The position numbers were made by a program, and so were the translations under genes. From positions 124,001 through 188,000 of the forward strand of contig CAKRUB010000001.1 in assembly GCA_934402375.1 (NCBI GenBank): 64,000 nt of DNA. The letters run 5' to 3'. This stretch comes from an uncultured Acetatifactor sp. Lineage in GTDB: Bacteria > Bacillota > Clostridia > Lachnospirales > Lachnospiraceae. Under the pieces are notes generated by a model. It searched no databases. It worked only from the letters and a program-made list of their open reading frames with translations, and was not told the origin of the DNA. Shown here piece by piece: positions 1-8,626 of the stretch (its first letter is position 1; the number at the start of each line of letters is the position of its first letter).

Positions 1-938
1 AGCGGATGAAGCGGATCGACAACGAAGATCAACAATGCGCTGGGCACAGCACCCAGAAACGGTCCGAAGAACGGAATAATATTTGTCACACCGACAATTA
101 CACTGACCAGTGCCGCATAGGGTGTCTTTAATATGGAGGTTCCGATAAAGCAGAGAATTCCGATAATGATGGAATCGACGATTTTTCCGCCAAGGAATCC
201 GATAAAGGTCTTATGCGTAAAACGAAAGTTCTTGATCACGGTGTTGGCAGTATCCTTCTCAAAGAGCGCATAGGATATTTTCTTTGCCTGTGCCGCAAAT
301 TTCTCCTTGCTTGCCAGAACATAGATGGATATTATAAAACCGATCACAAAGTCCCAGAGCACGCCTACCACACCGAGAATGCTTAGGGAGACCGTCTTTA
401 TCAGCTGTCCCGTATTCGGCAGAATATCGGTGATCCAGCTCTCCAGCTCGGTGGAATATTTATTAAATGTCCTCACCAGATAGGCCTGAACCTCAGGGTT
501 GTCATTCATGGTCTGATTCAGCCATCTCGTGAAATTACTGGTATAAGCGTCAAAATTAGAGATAATATTCTGGACACTCGGTACGATCTGGGAGATCAAC
601 ATATAGAGCAATACATAGATCAACGCCACAAACAGAAATGCTGTAATCAGTATTCCCACTCCGCGGATAATGGAATTCTTTTTCTTGCTTTCCTTTATCC
701 GCAGTCTGTTGCAGAGCGGATAAAGGAGCTTTTTTTCAATAAAATTCAGGATCGGTGTCAGAAGATACGCGATCGCCATTCCAACCACTACCGGCATCAG
801 AATATCCGTAATCATTTTGACGCCTGAACGAATATTTGAACTGTGAAATACAAAATAGTAAAATGTAATTCCCGCTACAATCACCAGAAATGCCGTGACA
901 CCCCATCTGACATATTTGTTATTTAACTTAAATTTCAT
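1..938 (-). CDS. AI-2E family transporter (partial, C-terminus beyond window)
   Basis: Integral membrane permease of the AI-2E/YdiK/PerM family. The reading frame opens with ATG at 938 (MKFKLNNKYVRWGV) and runs off the left edge with no stop, giving about 312 residues. Two hydrophobic segments lie near the N-terminus (around residues 11-30 and 40-60), then a charged loop (IKESKKKNS), further membrane segments, and near the edge the glycine- and proline-rich stretch GVTNIIPFFGPFLGA typical of the family. A GGGG-containing ribosome binding site precedes the start. Family members export varied small molecules or ions, so the name does not prove autoinducer-2 transport. It has its own promoter and faces away from rubrerythrin's terminator. 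Confidence 0.85.
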   Translation of the reverse strand, partial: MKFKLNNKYVRWGVTAFLVIVAGITFYYFVFHSSNIRSGVKMITDILMPVVVGMAIAYLLTPILNFIEKKLLYPLCNRLRIKESKKKNSIIRGVGILITAFLFVALIYVLLYMLISQIVPSVQNIISNFDAYTSNFTRWLNQTMNDNPEVQAYLVRTFNKYSTELESWITDILPNTGQLIKTVSLSILGVVGVLWDFVIGFIISIYVLASKEKFAAQAKKISYALFEKDTANTVIKNFRFTHKTFIGFLGGKIVDSIIIGILCFIGTSILKTPYAALVSVIVGVTNIIPFFGPFLGAVPSALLIFVVDPLHP

Positions 939-970
939 GTGCTTACCCCTTCTTTGGTAATGATATATCT

Positions 971-999
971 ATCATACACTTAATAATCTGCTATCACAA
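971..999 (-). promoter_or_regulatory. Promoter of the AI-2E family gene
   Basis: On the minus strand TTGTGA (994-999) is separated by 17 bases from TATGAT (971-976), a good sigma-A arrangement about 30 bases upstream of the ATG at 938. Confidence 0.5.
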
Positions 1000-1021
1000 G
1001 TATTGTATGATAAATTTTCTG

Positions 1022-1075
1022 TAAAAATGTAGCAGTTTCCACCCCGGAGCTCATTTCATAACAGCTTCTGCTACA
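1022..1075 (-). terminator. Probable terminator after rubrerythrin
   Basis: An 8-bp perfect stem (TGTAGCAG at 1028-1035 with CTGCTACA at 1068-1075) has a long loop. Read on the minus strand it is followed by a run of five T. The large loop makes it weaker than a classic intrinsic terminator. Confidence 0.4.
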
Positions 1076-1084
1076 ATAACGTAT

Positions 1085-1678
1085 TTAAAATAATGCAAGC
1101 AAGGTAAAACGAATGAAATATCCCTGGTCATGATGGCATACCGGGCAGACCGCAGGTGCTTCTTTCCCGCGATGGACGTAGCCACAGTTCAGACAAAGCC
1201 ATTCCTCCTCGACATCCGAAACGAAAAGCTTTCCCTCCTTCAATAGCTGCGCATATTTTCCAAAGCGGTCGCCATGCACCTTCTCGATCTCTGCAATCCG
1301 GAAGAAGGATGCTGCAATCTGCTGAAAGCCTTCTTCCTTGGCCTTTTCGCCAAAGCTTTTATACACCTCGTCATGTTCCTCATATTCGTTGTGCTGCGCC
1401 ATGCTTAAAAGCTCTGAAATGTCATCCGACAGATCGATCGGATACCCGCCGTCGATAAAGATATTTTTCCCTGCCATTTCGCGCAGATGATGATAGAATA
1501 TCTCCGCGTGTTCCTTCTCCTGTGATGCCGTAAACGCGAAGACCGCGCTGATCACATGCAGTCCGTTTTTCTTAGCCTGAGAGGCGGCAAAAGTATAGCG
1601 GTTTCTCGCCTGGCTTTCCCCGGCGAACGCCCGCATCAGATTATCCTTCGTTACACTGTTTTCAAATTCGATTGCCAA
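1085..1678 (-). CDS. Rubrerythrin
   Basis: Non-haem di-iron peroxidase that reduces hydrogen peroxide in the cytoplasm of anaerobes. The N-terminal ferritin-like four-helix domain (about residues 1-145) shows the iron-ligand motifs AGES near residue 20, EKEH near 54 and EIEKVH near 130. The C-terminal rubredoxin-like knuckle has cysteines 162, 165, 178 and 181 (CLNC, CPVC). The length of 197 residues is normal. The start is a TTG codon at 1678 behind GGAG with 7-base spacing; no ATG fits. It is transcribed divergently from ttcA and probably belongs to oxidative-stress defence. Confidence 0.95.
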   Translation of the reverse strand: MAIEFENSVTKDNLMRAFAGESQARNRYTFAASQAKKNGLHVISAVFAFTASQEKEHAEIFYHHLREMAGKNIFIDGGYPIDLSDDISELLSMAQHNEYEEHDEVYKSFGEKAKEEGFQQIAASFFRIAEIEKVHGDRFGKYAQLLKEGKLFVSDVEEEWLCLNCGYVHRGKEAPAVCPVCHHDQGYFIRFTLLALF

Positions 1679-1704
1679 TTTATTTCTCCGTCCTTTCCAC
1701 TTCT

Positions 1705-1734
1705 AGTATATCCGCTGAACTGTTTTTGTATCAA
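1705..1734 (-). promoter_or_regulatory. Promoter of rubrerythrin
   Basis: Minus-strand TTGATA (729-734 in the 1.7-kb region, i.e. 1729-1734) and TATACT (1705-1710) with an 18-base spacer. On the plus strand of the same divergent region a TATAAT box lies at 1770-1775 for ttcA, without a convincing -35. Confidence 0.5.
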
Positions 1735-1815
1735 TTTTCTATTGTTTCGGAGGCAAAAAAAATATAGAATATAATTAATGGAATTTTACGAAAAAGGAAA
1801 GGCTGAACAACGAGC

Positions 1816-2553
1816 ATGAAACTACAACAGGTATTGAGTCACGTCCGCAAAGCCGTGGACGATTATCAGATGATAGAGGAGGGCGACAAAATCGCTGTCG
1901 GCATATCGGGCGGAAAAGACAGTCTGACACTGCTCTATGCCCTGCACGGTCTGAGCCGTTTTTATCCAAAGCATTTCACGGTTCATGCCGTCACGGTGGA
2001 TCTGGGCTTTGAAAATCTGAATCTGGACAAAATCAAGGAACTGTGCCGGAATCTAGATATTGAATATACAATCGTGAAGACAGACATTGCCCAGATTGTC
2101 TTTGAAGAGCGCAAGGAGGACAATCCCTGCTCGCTGTGTGCAAAAATGCGCAAGGGCGCTCTCAATCAGGCGATCAAAGCCGCCGGCTGCAACAAGGTTG
2201 CCTATGCACATCACAAGGATGATGTCGTGGAAACCATGCTGATGTCTCTGATCTATGAGGGACGGTTTCATACCTTTTCACCGGTCACCTACCTTGACCG
2301 CATGGAGCTCACCGTAATTCGTCCACTGATGTACATGAATGAAGCTGATGTAATAGGCTTTGTACATAAATATCAGGTTCCCGTCGTCAAGAGCCCCTGT
2401 CCGGCAGACGGACATACCAAGCGAGAATATGTCAAAAATCTTCTTCGTAATCTGAACCTTGAGAATCCGGGTGTGAAGGAAAGGATGTTTACCGCTATTG
2501 TCAGCGGTATGGATGGCTGGAGGAACGACCATGGCAGTAATGAAGCCCAATAA
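1816..2553 (+). CDS. ttcA: TtcA-like tRNA 2-thiolation protein (PP-loop ATPase)
   Basis: Adenine-nucleotide alpha-hydrolase of the TtcA/TtuA group, which adenylates a tRNA base before sulfur insertion (s2C32 in TtcA). It has the PP-loop SGGKDS at about residues 31-36 and a CxxC pair in CSLCAKMRKGAL near residue 98, as in iron-sulfur-dependent members, plus the conserved AYAHHKDD segment. At 245 residues it is slightly shorter than the proteobacterial enzyme. Its stop codon overlaps the start region of the recombinase gene, so the two are probably cotranscribed. TtcA is the best match, but other members of this group cannot be excluded. Confidence 0.8.
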   Translation: MKLQQVLSHVRKAVDDYQMIEEGDKIAVGISGGKDSLTLLYALHGLSRFYPKHFTVHAVTVDLGFENLNLDKIKELCRNLDIEYTIVKTDIAQIVFEERKEDNPCSLCAKMRKGALNQAIKAAGCNKVAYAHHKDDVVETMLMSLIYEGRFHTFSPVTYLDRMELTVIRPLMYMNEADVIGFVHKYQVPVVKSPCPADGHTKREYVKNLLRNLNLENPGVKERMFTAIVSGMDGWRNDHGSNEAQ

Positions 2554-3598
2554 TTATCACGATGAACAAAATAAGCAGAATATTCTGAAGATGAGAGCTG
2601 TTCTGGAGACGCTGCCCGGCTTCTGCCGCACGTTTTTTCGCGGTATCGAGGACTATACCTCAGCCCGGACAAGACTTGCCTACGCCTATGACATCCGGCT
2701 CTTTTTTGAGTTTCTGCACGAAAAGAATCCTGTCTGTTCTAAAATAGAAATAACGGACTTTCCGCTGGAAATTCTTGAACAGCTGACAAGAGTGGATATT
2801 GAAGAATATCTGGAATATATGTCTCTGTATGAAAAGGACGGTAAGGAAATCTCTAACGATGAGCGCGGGAAGGAGCGCAAGCTCGCCTCCCTGCGGAGCT
2901 TTTACAACTATTTTTATCAGGGGGAAATGATAAAAAATAATCCGGCGGCGCTTGTCCCCATGCCAAAAAAACACGCAAAGGAGATCATCCGGCTGGAGCC
3001 GAACGAGGTCGCTATTCTTCTGGATCAGGTGGAAGACGGCACAAAGCTGACGAAGAAGGAACTGGAATACCACAAAAAGACAAAAAATCGGGATGTTGCC
3101 CTTCTGACGCTGCTTCTCGGCACCGGTATCCGTGTGTCGGAATGTGTCGGGCTGGATATTCAGGATGTCAATTTTGATGTGGATGGAATTAAGATCAGGC
3201 GAAAGGGCGGCTATGAGGCAGTCGTTTATTTCGGAACTGAGGTCGAAACTGCACTGTTGGATTATCTGGAGGAGCGGGAACACATGATTCCCGAGCAGGG
3301 ACATGAAAATGCACTCTTCCTCTCTCTCCAAAACCGCAGAATGGCTGTACGCTCCGTGGAAAACCTTGTCAGGAAATATGCTTCGCGTGTGACAACGCTG
3401 AAAAAGATCACACCGCACAAGCTGAGAAGTACCTACGGTACAACACTCTATCAAGAAAGCGGCGATATTTATCTCGTTGCAGATGTTCTCGGTCACAAGG
3501 ATGTCAACACAACAAGAAAACACTATGCAGCCCAGGACGACGAGCGAAGACGCAGCGCCGCCCAGATGGTTCATCTGCGCGAAAAAGGAACTGACTGA
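2531..3598 (+). CDS. Tyrosine recombinase, XerC/XerD-like
   Basis: Site-specific recombinase of the lambda-integrase fold. An N-terminal SAM-like core-binding domain (about residues 30-140) is followed by the catalytic domain with Arg in GTGIRVSECVGL, Lys in the beta-hairpin, HKLRSTYG, GHKDVNTTRKHY and the final Tyr of that last motif, so the catalytic set is complete. The start ATG at 2531 was chosen because GGAGGAA lies 5 bases upstream; an in-frame ATG at 2498 has no comparable site. The gene overlaps the ttcA 3' end by 23 bases. Xer-like recombinases of this length (355 aa) resolve chromosome dimers or act on elements. No dif-like site was recognised here. Confidence 0.9.
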   Translation: MAVMKPNNYHDEQNKQNILKMRAVLETLPGFCRTFFRGIEDYTSARTRLAYAYDIRLFFEFLHEKNPVCSKIEITDFPLEILEQLTRVDIEEYLEYMSLYEKDGKEISNDERGKERKLASLRSFYNYFYQGEMIKNNPAALVPMPKKHAKEIIRLEPNEVAILLDQVEDGTKLTKKELEYHKKTKNRDVALLTLLLGTGIRVSECVGLDIQDVNFDVDGIKIRRKGGYEAVVYFGTEVETALLDYLEEREHMIPEQGHENALFLSLQNRRMAVRSVENLVRKYASRVTTLKKITPHKLRSTYGTTLYQESGDIYLVADVLGHKDVNTTRKHYAAQDDERRRSAAQMVHLREKGTD

Positions 3599-3632
3599 AT
3601 GAAACCGTAAAATATTATCAGGAGGAATATAG

Positions 3633-4589
3633 ATGAATCCGTTGCATCTCTACTCGATAACCTCTGGTCAGAAAAAACGCTACTCAGAGCAACCAGATTT
3701 ATTTACCGCAAATGACCAGAAAACAAGATATATTGAAAATGAATTTGAATCCCCTCACTATGTGGCGAAAAGTACAATGCGCTTTTGGTATAATACAGAG
3801 CCAACGAATTATGATACACACTGGCATAATGCATATGAATTGATTATTCCATTAGAAGAAAGCTATACCGTTACGATCTCGTCAAAGGAATGGTATCTGA
3901 ACAAGGGAGATATCTTTCTGATTCCTCCCGGTGAGCTTCATATGTTATCGGCACCGCCAAGCGGGGCAAGATTTATCTTTCTCTTTGAGCCAAACTTTTT
4001 CCGTGAGATCACAAGCTTTGCCCAGATCCGCTCTTTCTTTTCCGAACCCATTCTCATCTCGTGGGATAGAAATCCAGCACTTTATGAGAAAGAAATTGCT
4101 TTAATACATCAGCTTGCAGATTATTATTGGTCAGACAACATTGTCCGTGAAATGCATCTTTATTCCTGCTTACTAAATCTGTTTTCAAACATTGCTGAGG
4201 AAAAAGAAAATGCTTCTCCATTCATCGCTCCAAACAGATTTGCTGAAGCTTCAACAGAGAAGGAACAGACCGCACATCGACTGAACACAGTTTTAAAATT
4301 CATGGAAGAACACTACGCTGACAGACTTACCCTGGAGGAAATAGCTGCTCAAAGCGGCTTTTCTAAGTTTTATTTTTCAAAAATTTTCCGGCAATACACT
4401 GGAAAGACATTTTATAATTATTTGAGTATGCTCAGAATACAGGCATCCCAAGAACTTTTGGCAGATAATGAGACGCCTGTTTCCAGCATTGCGGTAAAGT
4501 GCGGTTTTACGAGTCTATCTTCATTCAACCGCACTTTTCATCAAATAAATGGCTGTACTCCCACTGATTACCGCAAATCGCTTAGATAA
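3633..4589 (+). CDS. AraC family transcriptional regulator (cupin sensor)
   Basis: One-component carbohydrate regulator, 318 residues. The N-terminal half is an AraC-type cupin ligand-binding domain (DTHWHNAYEL near residue 66, then LNKGDIFLIPPGELHML). The C-terminal 100 residues hold the two helix-turn-helices of the AraC domain (LEEIAAQSGFSKFYFSKIF and VSSIAVKCGFTSLSSFNRTF), ending in the usual PTDYRKSL. A strong AGGAGGAA site precedes the ATG. It converges on the ABC permease genes with only 2 bases between stop codons and is the likely activator or partner regulator of that transport operon. Confidence 0.92.
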   Translation: MNPLHLYSITSGQKKRYSEQPDLFTANDQKTRYIENEFESPHYVAKSTMRFWYNTEPTNYDTHWHNAYELIIPLEESYTVTISSKEWYLNKGDIFLIPPGELHMLSAPPSGARFIFLFEPNFFREITSFAQIRSFFSEPILISWDRNPALYEKEIALIHQLADYYWSDNIVREMHLYSCLLNLFSNIAEEKENASPFIAPNRFAEASTEKEQTAHRLNTVLKFMEEHYADRLTLEEIAAQSGFSKFYFSKIFRQYTGKTFYNYLSMLRIQASQELLADNETPVSSIAVKCGFTSLSSFNRTFHQINGCTPTDYRKSLR

Positions 4590-4591
4590 GA

Positions 4592-5521
4592 TCACTCTTT
4601 GGTCGCGCCCAGAGTTACACCCTTTACAAAATATTTCTGCATAAACGGATAAACCACCAGAATCGGGACAGATGCAACAATTGTAACTGCGGCTCTGATA
4701 GAAGTCGGTGTAATGGTATTTGCCACCTGCTGTCCGTTTCCATAAATACTTGACAAATCACGACCTGACTGCATTGCGGATGAGAGAAGCTTCATCATCT
4801 CATATTGCAGTGTTGTAAGTTCCTCTTTGCTCGAACAGTAAAGGAAAGTATCAAACCACTGATTCCACGCACCCACTGCACACCACAGGGCAACGGTCGC
4901 CAAAACCGGCTTACAACACGGCAGCACGATTTGCCAGTAACAGCGGAAATGATCTGCTCCATCTACCATGGCCGCCTCTGTCAGGCTGTCCGGAAGTGAC
5001 TGCATAAATGATTTAATGATAATGATATTGTATACACTGACAAGTCCCGGTACCACATACACGGAAAAACTATTTAACATTCCAAGATCTTTGATCAGGA
5101 AATAGTTCGGAATCAGACCGGCCGATATATACATGGTAACCAGAAAATAGCCGGTGATAAACTTTCCGCCAATCAATTCCTTTCTTGATAAAACATAGGC
5201 GATCAATGATCCTACCAAAACGCCAAGCACGGTAGCAATCAGCGTTCTCAGAACAGAGTTCACTGCTGCAGTGAGCATTAATTTATTTTTAAATACTGAT
5301 TTATAGCTATAGGTAGAGAATACACGCGGCAACAGCTTAATCCCTCCGCGCAGCGTATCCTGTGCATCGTTAAAGGATACAGCTATGGTATTCCAGAAGG
5401 GGTAAATCATTACAACAATTACGAAAATCATCAACAAAGTATTAATAGCGGTAAAAATAATATCCTCTGTGCTTCTTTTCTTTCTTCTCTTTCCATCCAT
5501 CTTGCTCATCTGTTTCACCAT
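4592..5521 (-). CDS. Carbohydrate ABC transporter permease, LplC/YtcP type
   Basis: Inner-membrane permease of the CUT1 sugar importer family (MalG-like half). Six transmembrane segments are visible from residue 22 onward. The EAA loop that contacts the ATPase reads LTEAAMVDGADHFRCYWQIVLP at about residues 180-200, a close match to the family pattern. The length of 309 residues is usual. It is the last gene of the operon, 13 bases after its partner permease. No ATPase is encoded nearby, which is common because a shared MsmX-type ATPase serves such importers. Confidence 0.93.
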   Translation of the reverse strand: MVKQMSKMDGKRRKKRSTEDIIFTAINTLLMIFVIVVMIYPFWNTIAVSFNDAQDTLRGGIKLLPRVFSTYSYKSVFKNKLMLTAAVNSVLRTLIATVLGVLVGSLIAYVLSRKELIGGKFITGYFLVTMYISAGLIPNYFLIKDLGMLNSFSVYVVPGLVSVYNIIIIKSFMQSLPDSLTEAAMVDGADHFRCYWQIVLPCCKPVLATVALWCAVGAWNQWFDTFLYCSSKEELTTLQYEMMKLLSSAMQSGRDLSSIYGNGQQVANTITPTSIRAAVTIVASVPILVVYPFMQKYFVKGVTLGATKE

Positions 5522-5534
5522 TCCTTTCTTTCCC

Positions 5535-6455
5535 TTACATCAATCCGCGTTCACCAAGCTTATTAGAAATTGCATTGGTTGAAAATACCAGTACCAGAGA
5601 AATCACTGATTTGAAAATACCGGCAGCTGTAGCAAGTGAATAGTTGCCAATGCTCATACCATATTTCAGGACGAAAATATCAATCGTCTGGGAAACATCT
5701 TGTAGCAAACCACTTCCCAAAATATAGGGAACCTCAAAGCTTGCATTTAAAACCCATCCGAGATTCATAATCAGTAACACAATAATTGTCGATTTAATTC
5801 CCGGCAGCGTGACATGCCACATTTTCTGAAAACGATTTGCACCATCCAGATCTGCCGCCTCATATAGAGATTGGTCTATTCCGGCTATGGCAGCTATGTA
5901 AATAATAGAATTCCAGCCCGTCTCTTTCCAGATGTTTGCAAAGGTTGTAATCCACCAGAAATATTTCTGCTCGCCCAGCCAGAGAACCGGTTTTTTGATC
6001 AGTCCAATCGACATAAGGAAATTATTGATCATTCCATCATCCGTGGATAGCATATTTGACACCAGTGAACATACAATAATCCAGCTCAGGAAATGAGGCA
6101 GATAAGAAGCAGTCTGGGTAAACCGCTTAAATTTCAATGATTTAATTTCGTTTAAAAGCAGCGCAAAAACAATGGCAAACAAAAAGCCAAATACCAGATT
6201 CATAATTGACATGCCAAGCGTATTTCTTACGCTCCGCCAAAACTCTATATCTTTAAATAAGAATTTGAACTGGTCAAAACCAACAAAGGGACTTCCTGAA
6301 TATCCTTTGGCGGGCTTATAATTTTGAAATGCCATGATCCAACCGCTCAACGGATAGTAGGAAAAGATAAATGTATATATCATGAAGGGAATAATCATGA
6401 TATATAGCGTTTTCGCCGACCAAATTCTTTTTAAGGTTCTCTTATTCTTGTTCAT
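5535..6455 (-). CDS. Carbohydrate ABC transporter permease, LplB/YteP type
   Basis: Partner permease (MalF-like half) of the CUT1 importer, 306 residues with six predicted membrane spans. The first is TLYIMIIPFMIYTFIFSY near residue 16. The EAA loop is YEAADLDGANRFQKMWHVTLP. It forms a heterodimer with the downstream permease and receives substrate from the lipoprotein encoded upstream. A terminator-like hairpin separates it from the binding-protein gene. Confidence 0.93.
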   Translation of the reverse strand: MNKNKRTLKRIWSAKTLYIMIIPFMIYTFIFSYYPLSGWIMAFQNYKPAKGYSGSPFVGFDQFKFLFKDIEFWRSVRNTLGMSIMNLVFGFLFAIVFALLLNEIKSLKFKRFTQTASYLPHFLSWIIVCSLVSNMLSTDDGMINNFLMSIGLIKKPVLWLGEQKYFWWITTFANIWKETGWNSIIYIAAIAGIDQSLYEAADLDGANRFQKMWHVTLPGIKSTIIVLLIMNLGWVLNASFEVPYILGSGLLQDVSQTIDIFVLKYGMSIGNYSLATAAGIFKSVISLVLVFSTNAISNKLGERGLM

Positions 6456-6627
6456 TTTAGCTCCTATCTGTCTGCATTAACAGACAATCTGATTATCTGT
6501 ATCTTATTATATCTCTATCGTCATGTTTATGCATTCCTAGAACCCCCCTGAAAGTTCCTTTTTCTCCCCCTGCTATATATGCAAATATTGCTACGTGTGC
6601 AAAAATTGTTTTTCTTGAAAACGCAAT

Positions 6628-6661
6628 AAAAGAGAAAAGGCTGCCGCATATTGCGACAGCC
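6628..6661 (-). terminator. Intrinsic terminator between binding-protein and permease genes
   Basis: On the minus strand GGCTGTCGC pairs with GCGGCAGCC across a 5-base loop (stems 6653-6661 and 6639-6647), followed by TTTTCTCTTTT. It lies just after the binding-protein stop and probably keeps binding protein in excess over permeases by partial termination. Confidence 0.75.
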
Positions 6662-6688
6662 CATAAAAGCACAGACAATTCTCTTCTA

Positions 6689-8455
6689 TTACTTACCCAT
6701 CTTCACAGCAATCTGTCTGTCAATCTCTGTCTGATATGCATCCAGATCAATTGCATTGAATTCCTTCAGGAAATCCTGCCAGATAGAATCATACTCTGTA
6801 TCGCTGGAAGCAAGAATCAGTCTGGGGAAGAACTTCATGGTTACATCGGTAATTTTTGTATTTGCTACTGCTGCAGCGCTTCCATCCTCCAAGGACATTG
6901 CCCATACAGGATAATATGCTGCTCTGATGATAGGATCAGAGAACATTTCAGCAGGATACTTAATGCCATAACCATTCAGGAATTCCTTGTCATAGTCAGA
7001 CTGGGAAGCAAGATATTCGTCAGCAGACTCACCGGAACCACAAGGCATGCCATCTGCGGTATAAACACCCTGCCACTTAGGACAATAGTTCCACAGGGTC
7101 AGTCCGGTCTCATCACGCTTTCTTGCTGTATCGTACACAATTGCTCTTCTTTCTGCGGTCAAAACCTTTCCGCCGTCCTCTGTGAGATTCCAGTCAACGC
7201 CTTCCTCACCCCACTGCAGATAGTCCTGAACCTCTCTCTGGCAAAGCCAGTCAAAGAAACGAAGCAGTCTCTCGGGATTCTCGCAGTTTACAGAAATTCC
7301 GATACCGTTTGTACCGGTAGGAATACCATTGGACTTATCCAGATATCCATCCGTTACACCTTCCTTGGTAATAGGAAGGGAAACATATGTCCTGTCAAAT
7401 TTGCCGTCTGCCTTCAAAAGATCCTGTGCACTGCTGAAATTCCAGTTCTGATCGTAAAAACCAAGTACCGCACCGGTTGTAATCTTGGAAATATACTGAT
7501 CATAATTCTGGGTAAAGGTTTCAGCACTGATCACACCCTTTTCATACTCTTCATTCAGCTTTTTGTAGAAGTCATAAGCCTCATCGCTGATCTGGAAGAA
7601 TGATGTCTCATAGGTATTCTGGTCAACAAAGATTGCACCGTCGTTTCCTGCGCCGAGAAGGTTCTGTACCGGATTCAGAAGAGCCCAGTTACGCCATCCG
7701 TCTGCAAGAATTTCAAAGCCGGAGGTCTTAACGCCGTCAATTTCAGGATATTTTGCGAGATAAGCCTCAATTACATCAAAGTACTCATCTACCGTATGGA
7801 TTTCAGGATATCCAGCCTCTGCCAGAACTGCCTTCTGGATGTAGAAGCCCAGACCACACTCAAAAACAGGCGCCGCCTCTGTTACATCATTTTTCATTGT
7901 GCCGTAGATTTCCATATTATAAATATGACCATCTTCCTGCTTCAGATAATCCATTACCTGAGAATACATTGCATTCAGGTTTCCATACTTAGGAATCTCA
8001 TCCTCAAGCGGAATAAATGCACCTGCATCCATCAGCTTCGTAGCAGCATCACCCGCGAAAATAACATCGGGATAATCACCACCAGCAATCATAACACCAA
8101 GCTTCTGATCCAGATCTCCAACCAGGAACTCGAATTTCAGAGTCACACCGGTCAGCTCCTGAATTTTCTTAATAACAGGATTATCATCTGTGGGTGCAAC
8201 GCCAGGGTCTCTCACAAAGAAAGTGTAAGTAATAGGATCATTTGCATCCTCCATAGCAACAAGTCCGCCATAGTTTCCGTCGGTGACGTTGCCAGCGGCA
8301 GCTGACGATTCAGTTCCGCTTTCAGAACCGGCACTGCTTGATGCCTGCTGGTTAGAACTGCTTCCTTCAGAGCCCCTGTCTGAAGAGCCGCAGCCTACTG
8401 TAGACAACACTAACCCAGTTGCCAACAGTGCTGCTAAAAACTTTTTCATTTTCAT
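6689..8455 (-). CDS. Extracellular sugar-binding lipoprotein (LplA type)
   Basis: Solute-binding protein of the CUT1 importer, 588 residues, anchored on the outer face of the membrane. The signal peptide MKMKKFLAALLATGLVLS ends at a lipobox with the acylated Cys in STVGC (about residue 22), followed by a Ser/Gly/Ala-rich linker. The long type of about 550-600 residues is typical of LplA/YtcQ proteins that bind oligosaccharides. The start at 8455 is set by the AAGGAGGAAGG site just upstream; the longer in-frame ATG at 8503 lacks one and would bury the signal peptide. Its regulators YesN/YesM lie directly upstream. The substrate is unknown. Confidence 0.93.
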   Translation of the reverse strand: MKMKKFLAALLATGLVLSTVGCGSSDRGSEGSSSNQQASSSAGSESGTESSAAAGNVTDGNYGGLVAMEDANDPITYTFFVRDPGVAPTDDNPVIKKIQELTGVTLKFEFLVGDLDQKLGVMIAGGDYPDVIFAGDAATKLMDAGAFIPLEDEIPKYGNLNAMYSQVMDYLKQEDGHIYNMEIYGTMKNDVTEAAPVFECGLGFYIQKAVLAEAGYPEIHTVDEYFDVIEAYLAKYPEIDGVKTSGFEILADGWRNWALLNPVQNLLGAGNDGAIFVDQNTYETSFFQISDEAYDFYKKLNEEYEKGVISAETFTQNYDQYISKITTGAVLGFYDQNWNFSSAQDLLKADGKFDRTYVSLPITKEGVTDGYLDKSNGIPTGTNGIGISVNCENPERLLRFFDWLCQREVQDYLQWGEEGVDWNLTEDGGKVLTAERRAIVYDTARKRDETGLTLWNYCPKWQGVYTADGMPCGSGESADEYLASQSDYDKEFLNGYGIKYPAEMFSDPIIRAAYYPVWAMSLEDGSAAAVANTKITDVTMKFFPRLILASSDTEYDSIWQDFLKEFNAIDLDAYQTEIDRQIAVKMGK

Positions 8456-8529
8456 GAAATACCTTCCTCCTTCTCTTTTGGGTAACCTTATTTTCATTCT
8501 CAAGGCTCCCTAATTAAGTTTACAAATGT

Positions 8530-8535
8530 ATTATA
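8530..8535 (-). promoter_or_regulatory. -10 box of the sugar ABC operon
   Basis: A perfect TATAAT on the minus strand lies about 75 bases upstream of the binding-protein start, with no good -35 hexamer at 16-18 bases. This fits a promoter that needs an AraC-type activator such as the adjacent response regulator. Confidence 0.4.
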
Positions 8536-8626
8536 CATCGGGGAAAAATTTGTTTCATTCCATGAACACTCCCATTCATTCCACTTTTTTCCCACATTAA
8601 GTGTGCAGATATTGTCGTATGTGCAA

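Noticed and set aside
2660..3574. Minus-strand open frame of 304 codons
   Set aside because: Antisense to the tyrosine recombinase, whose catalytic residues are complete.
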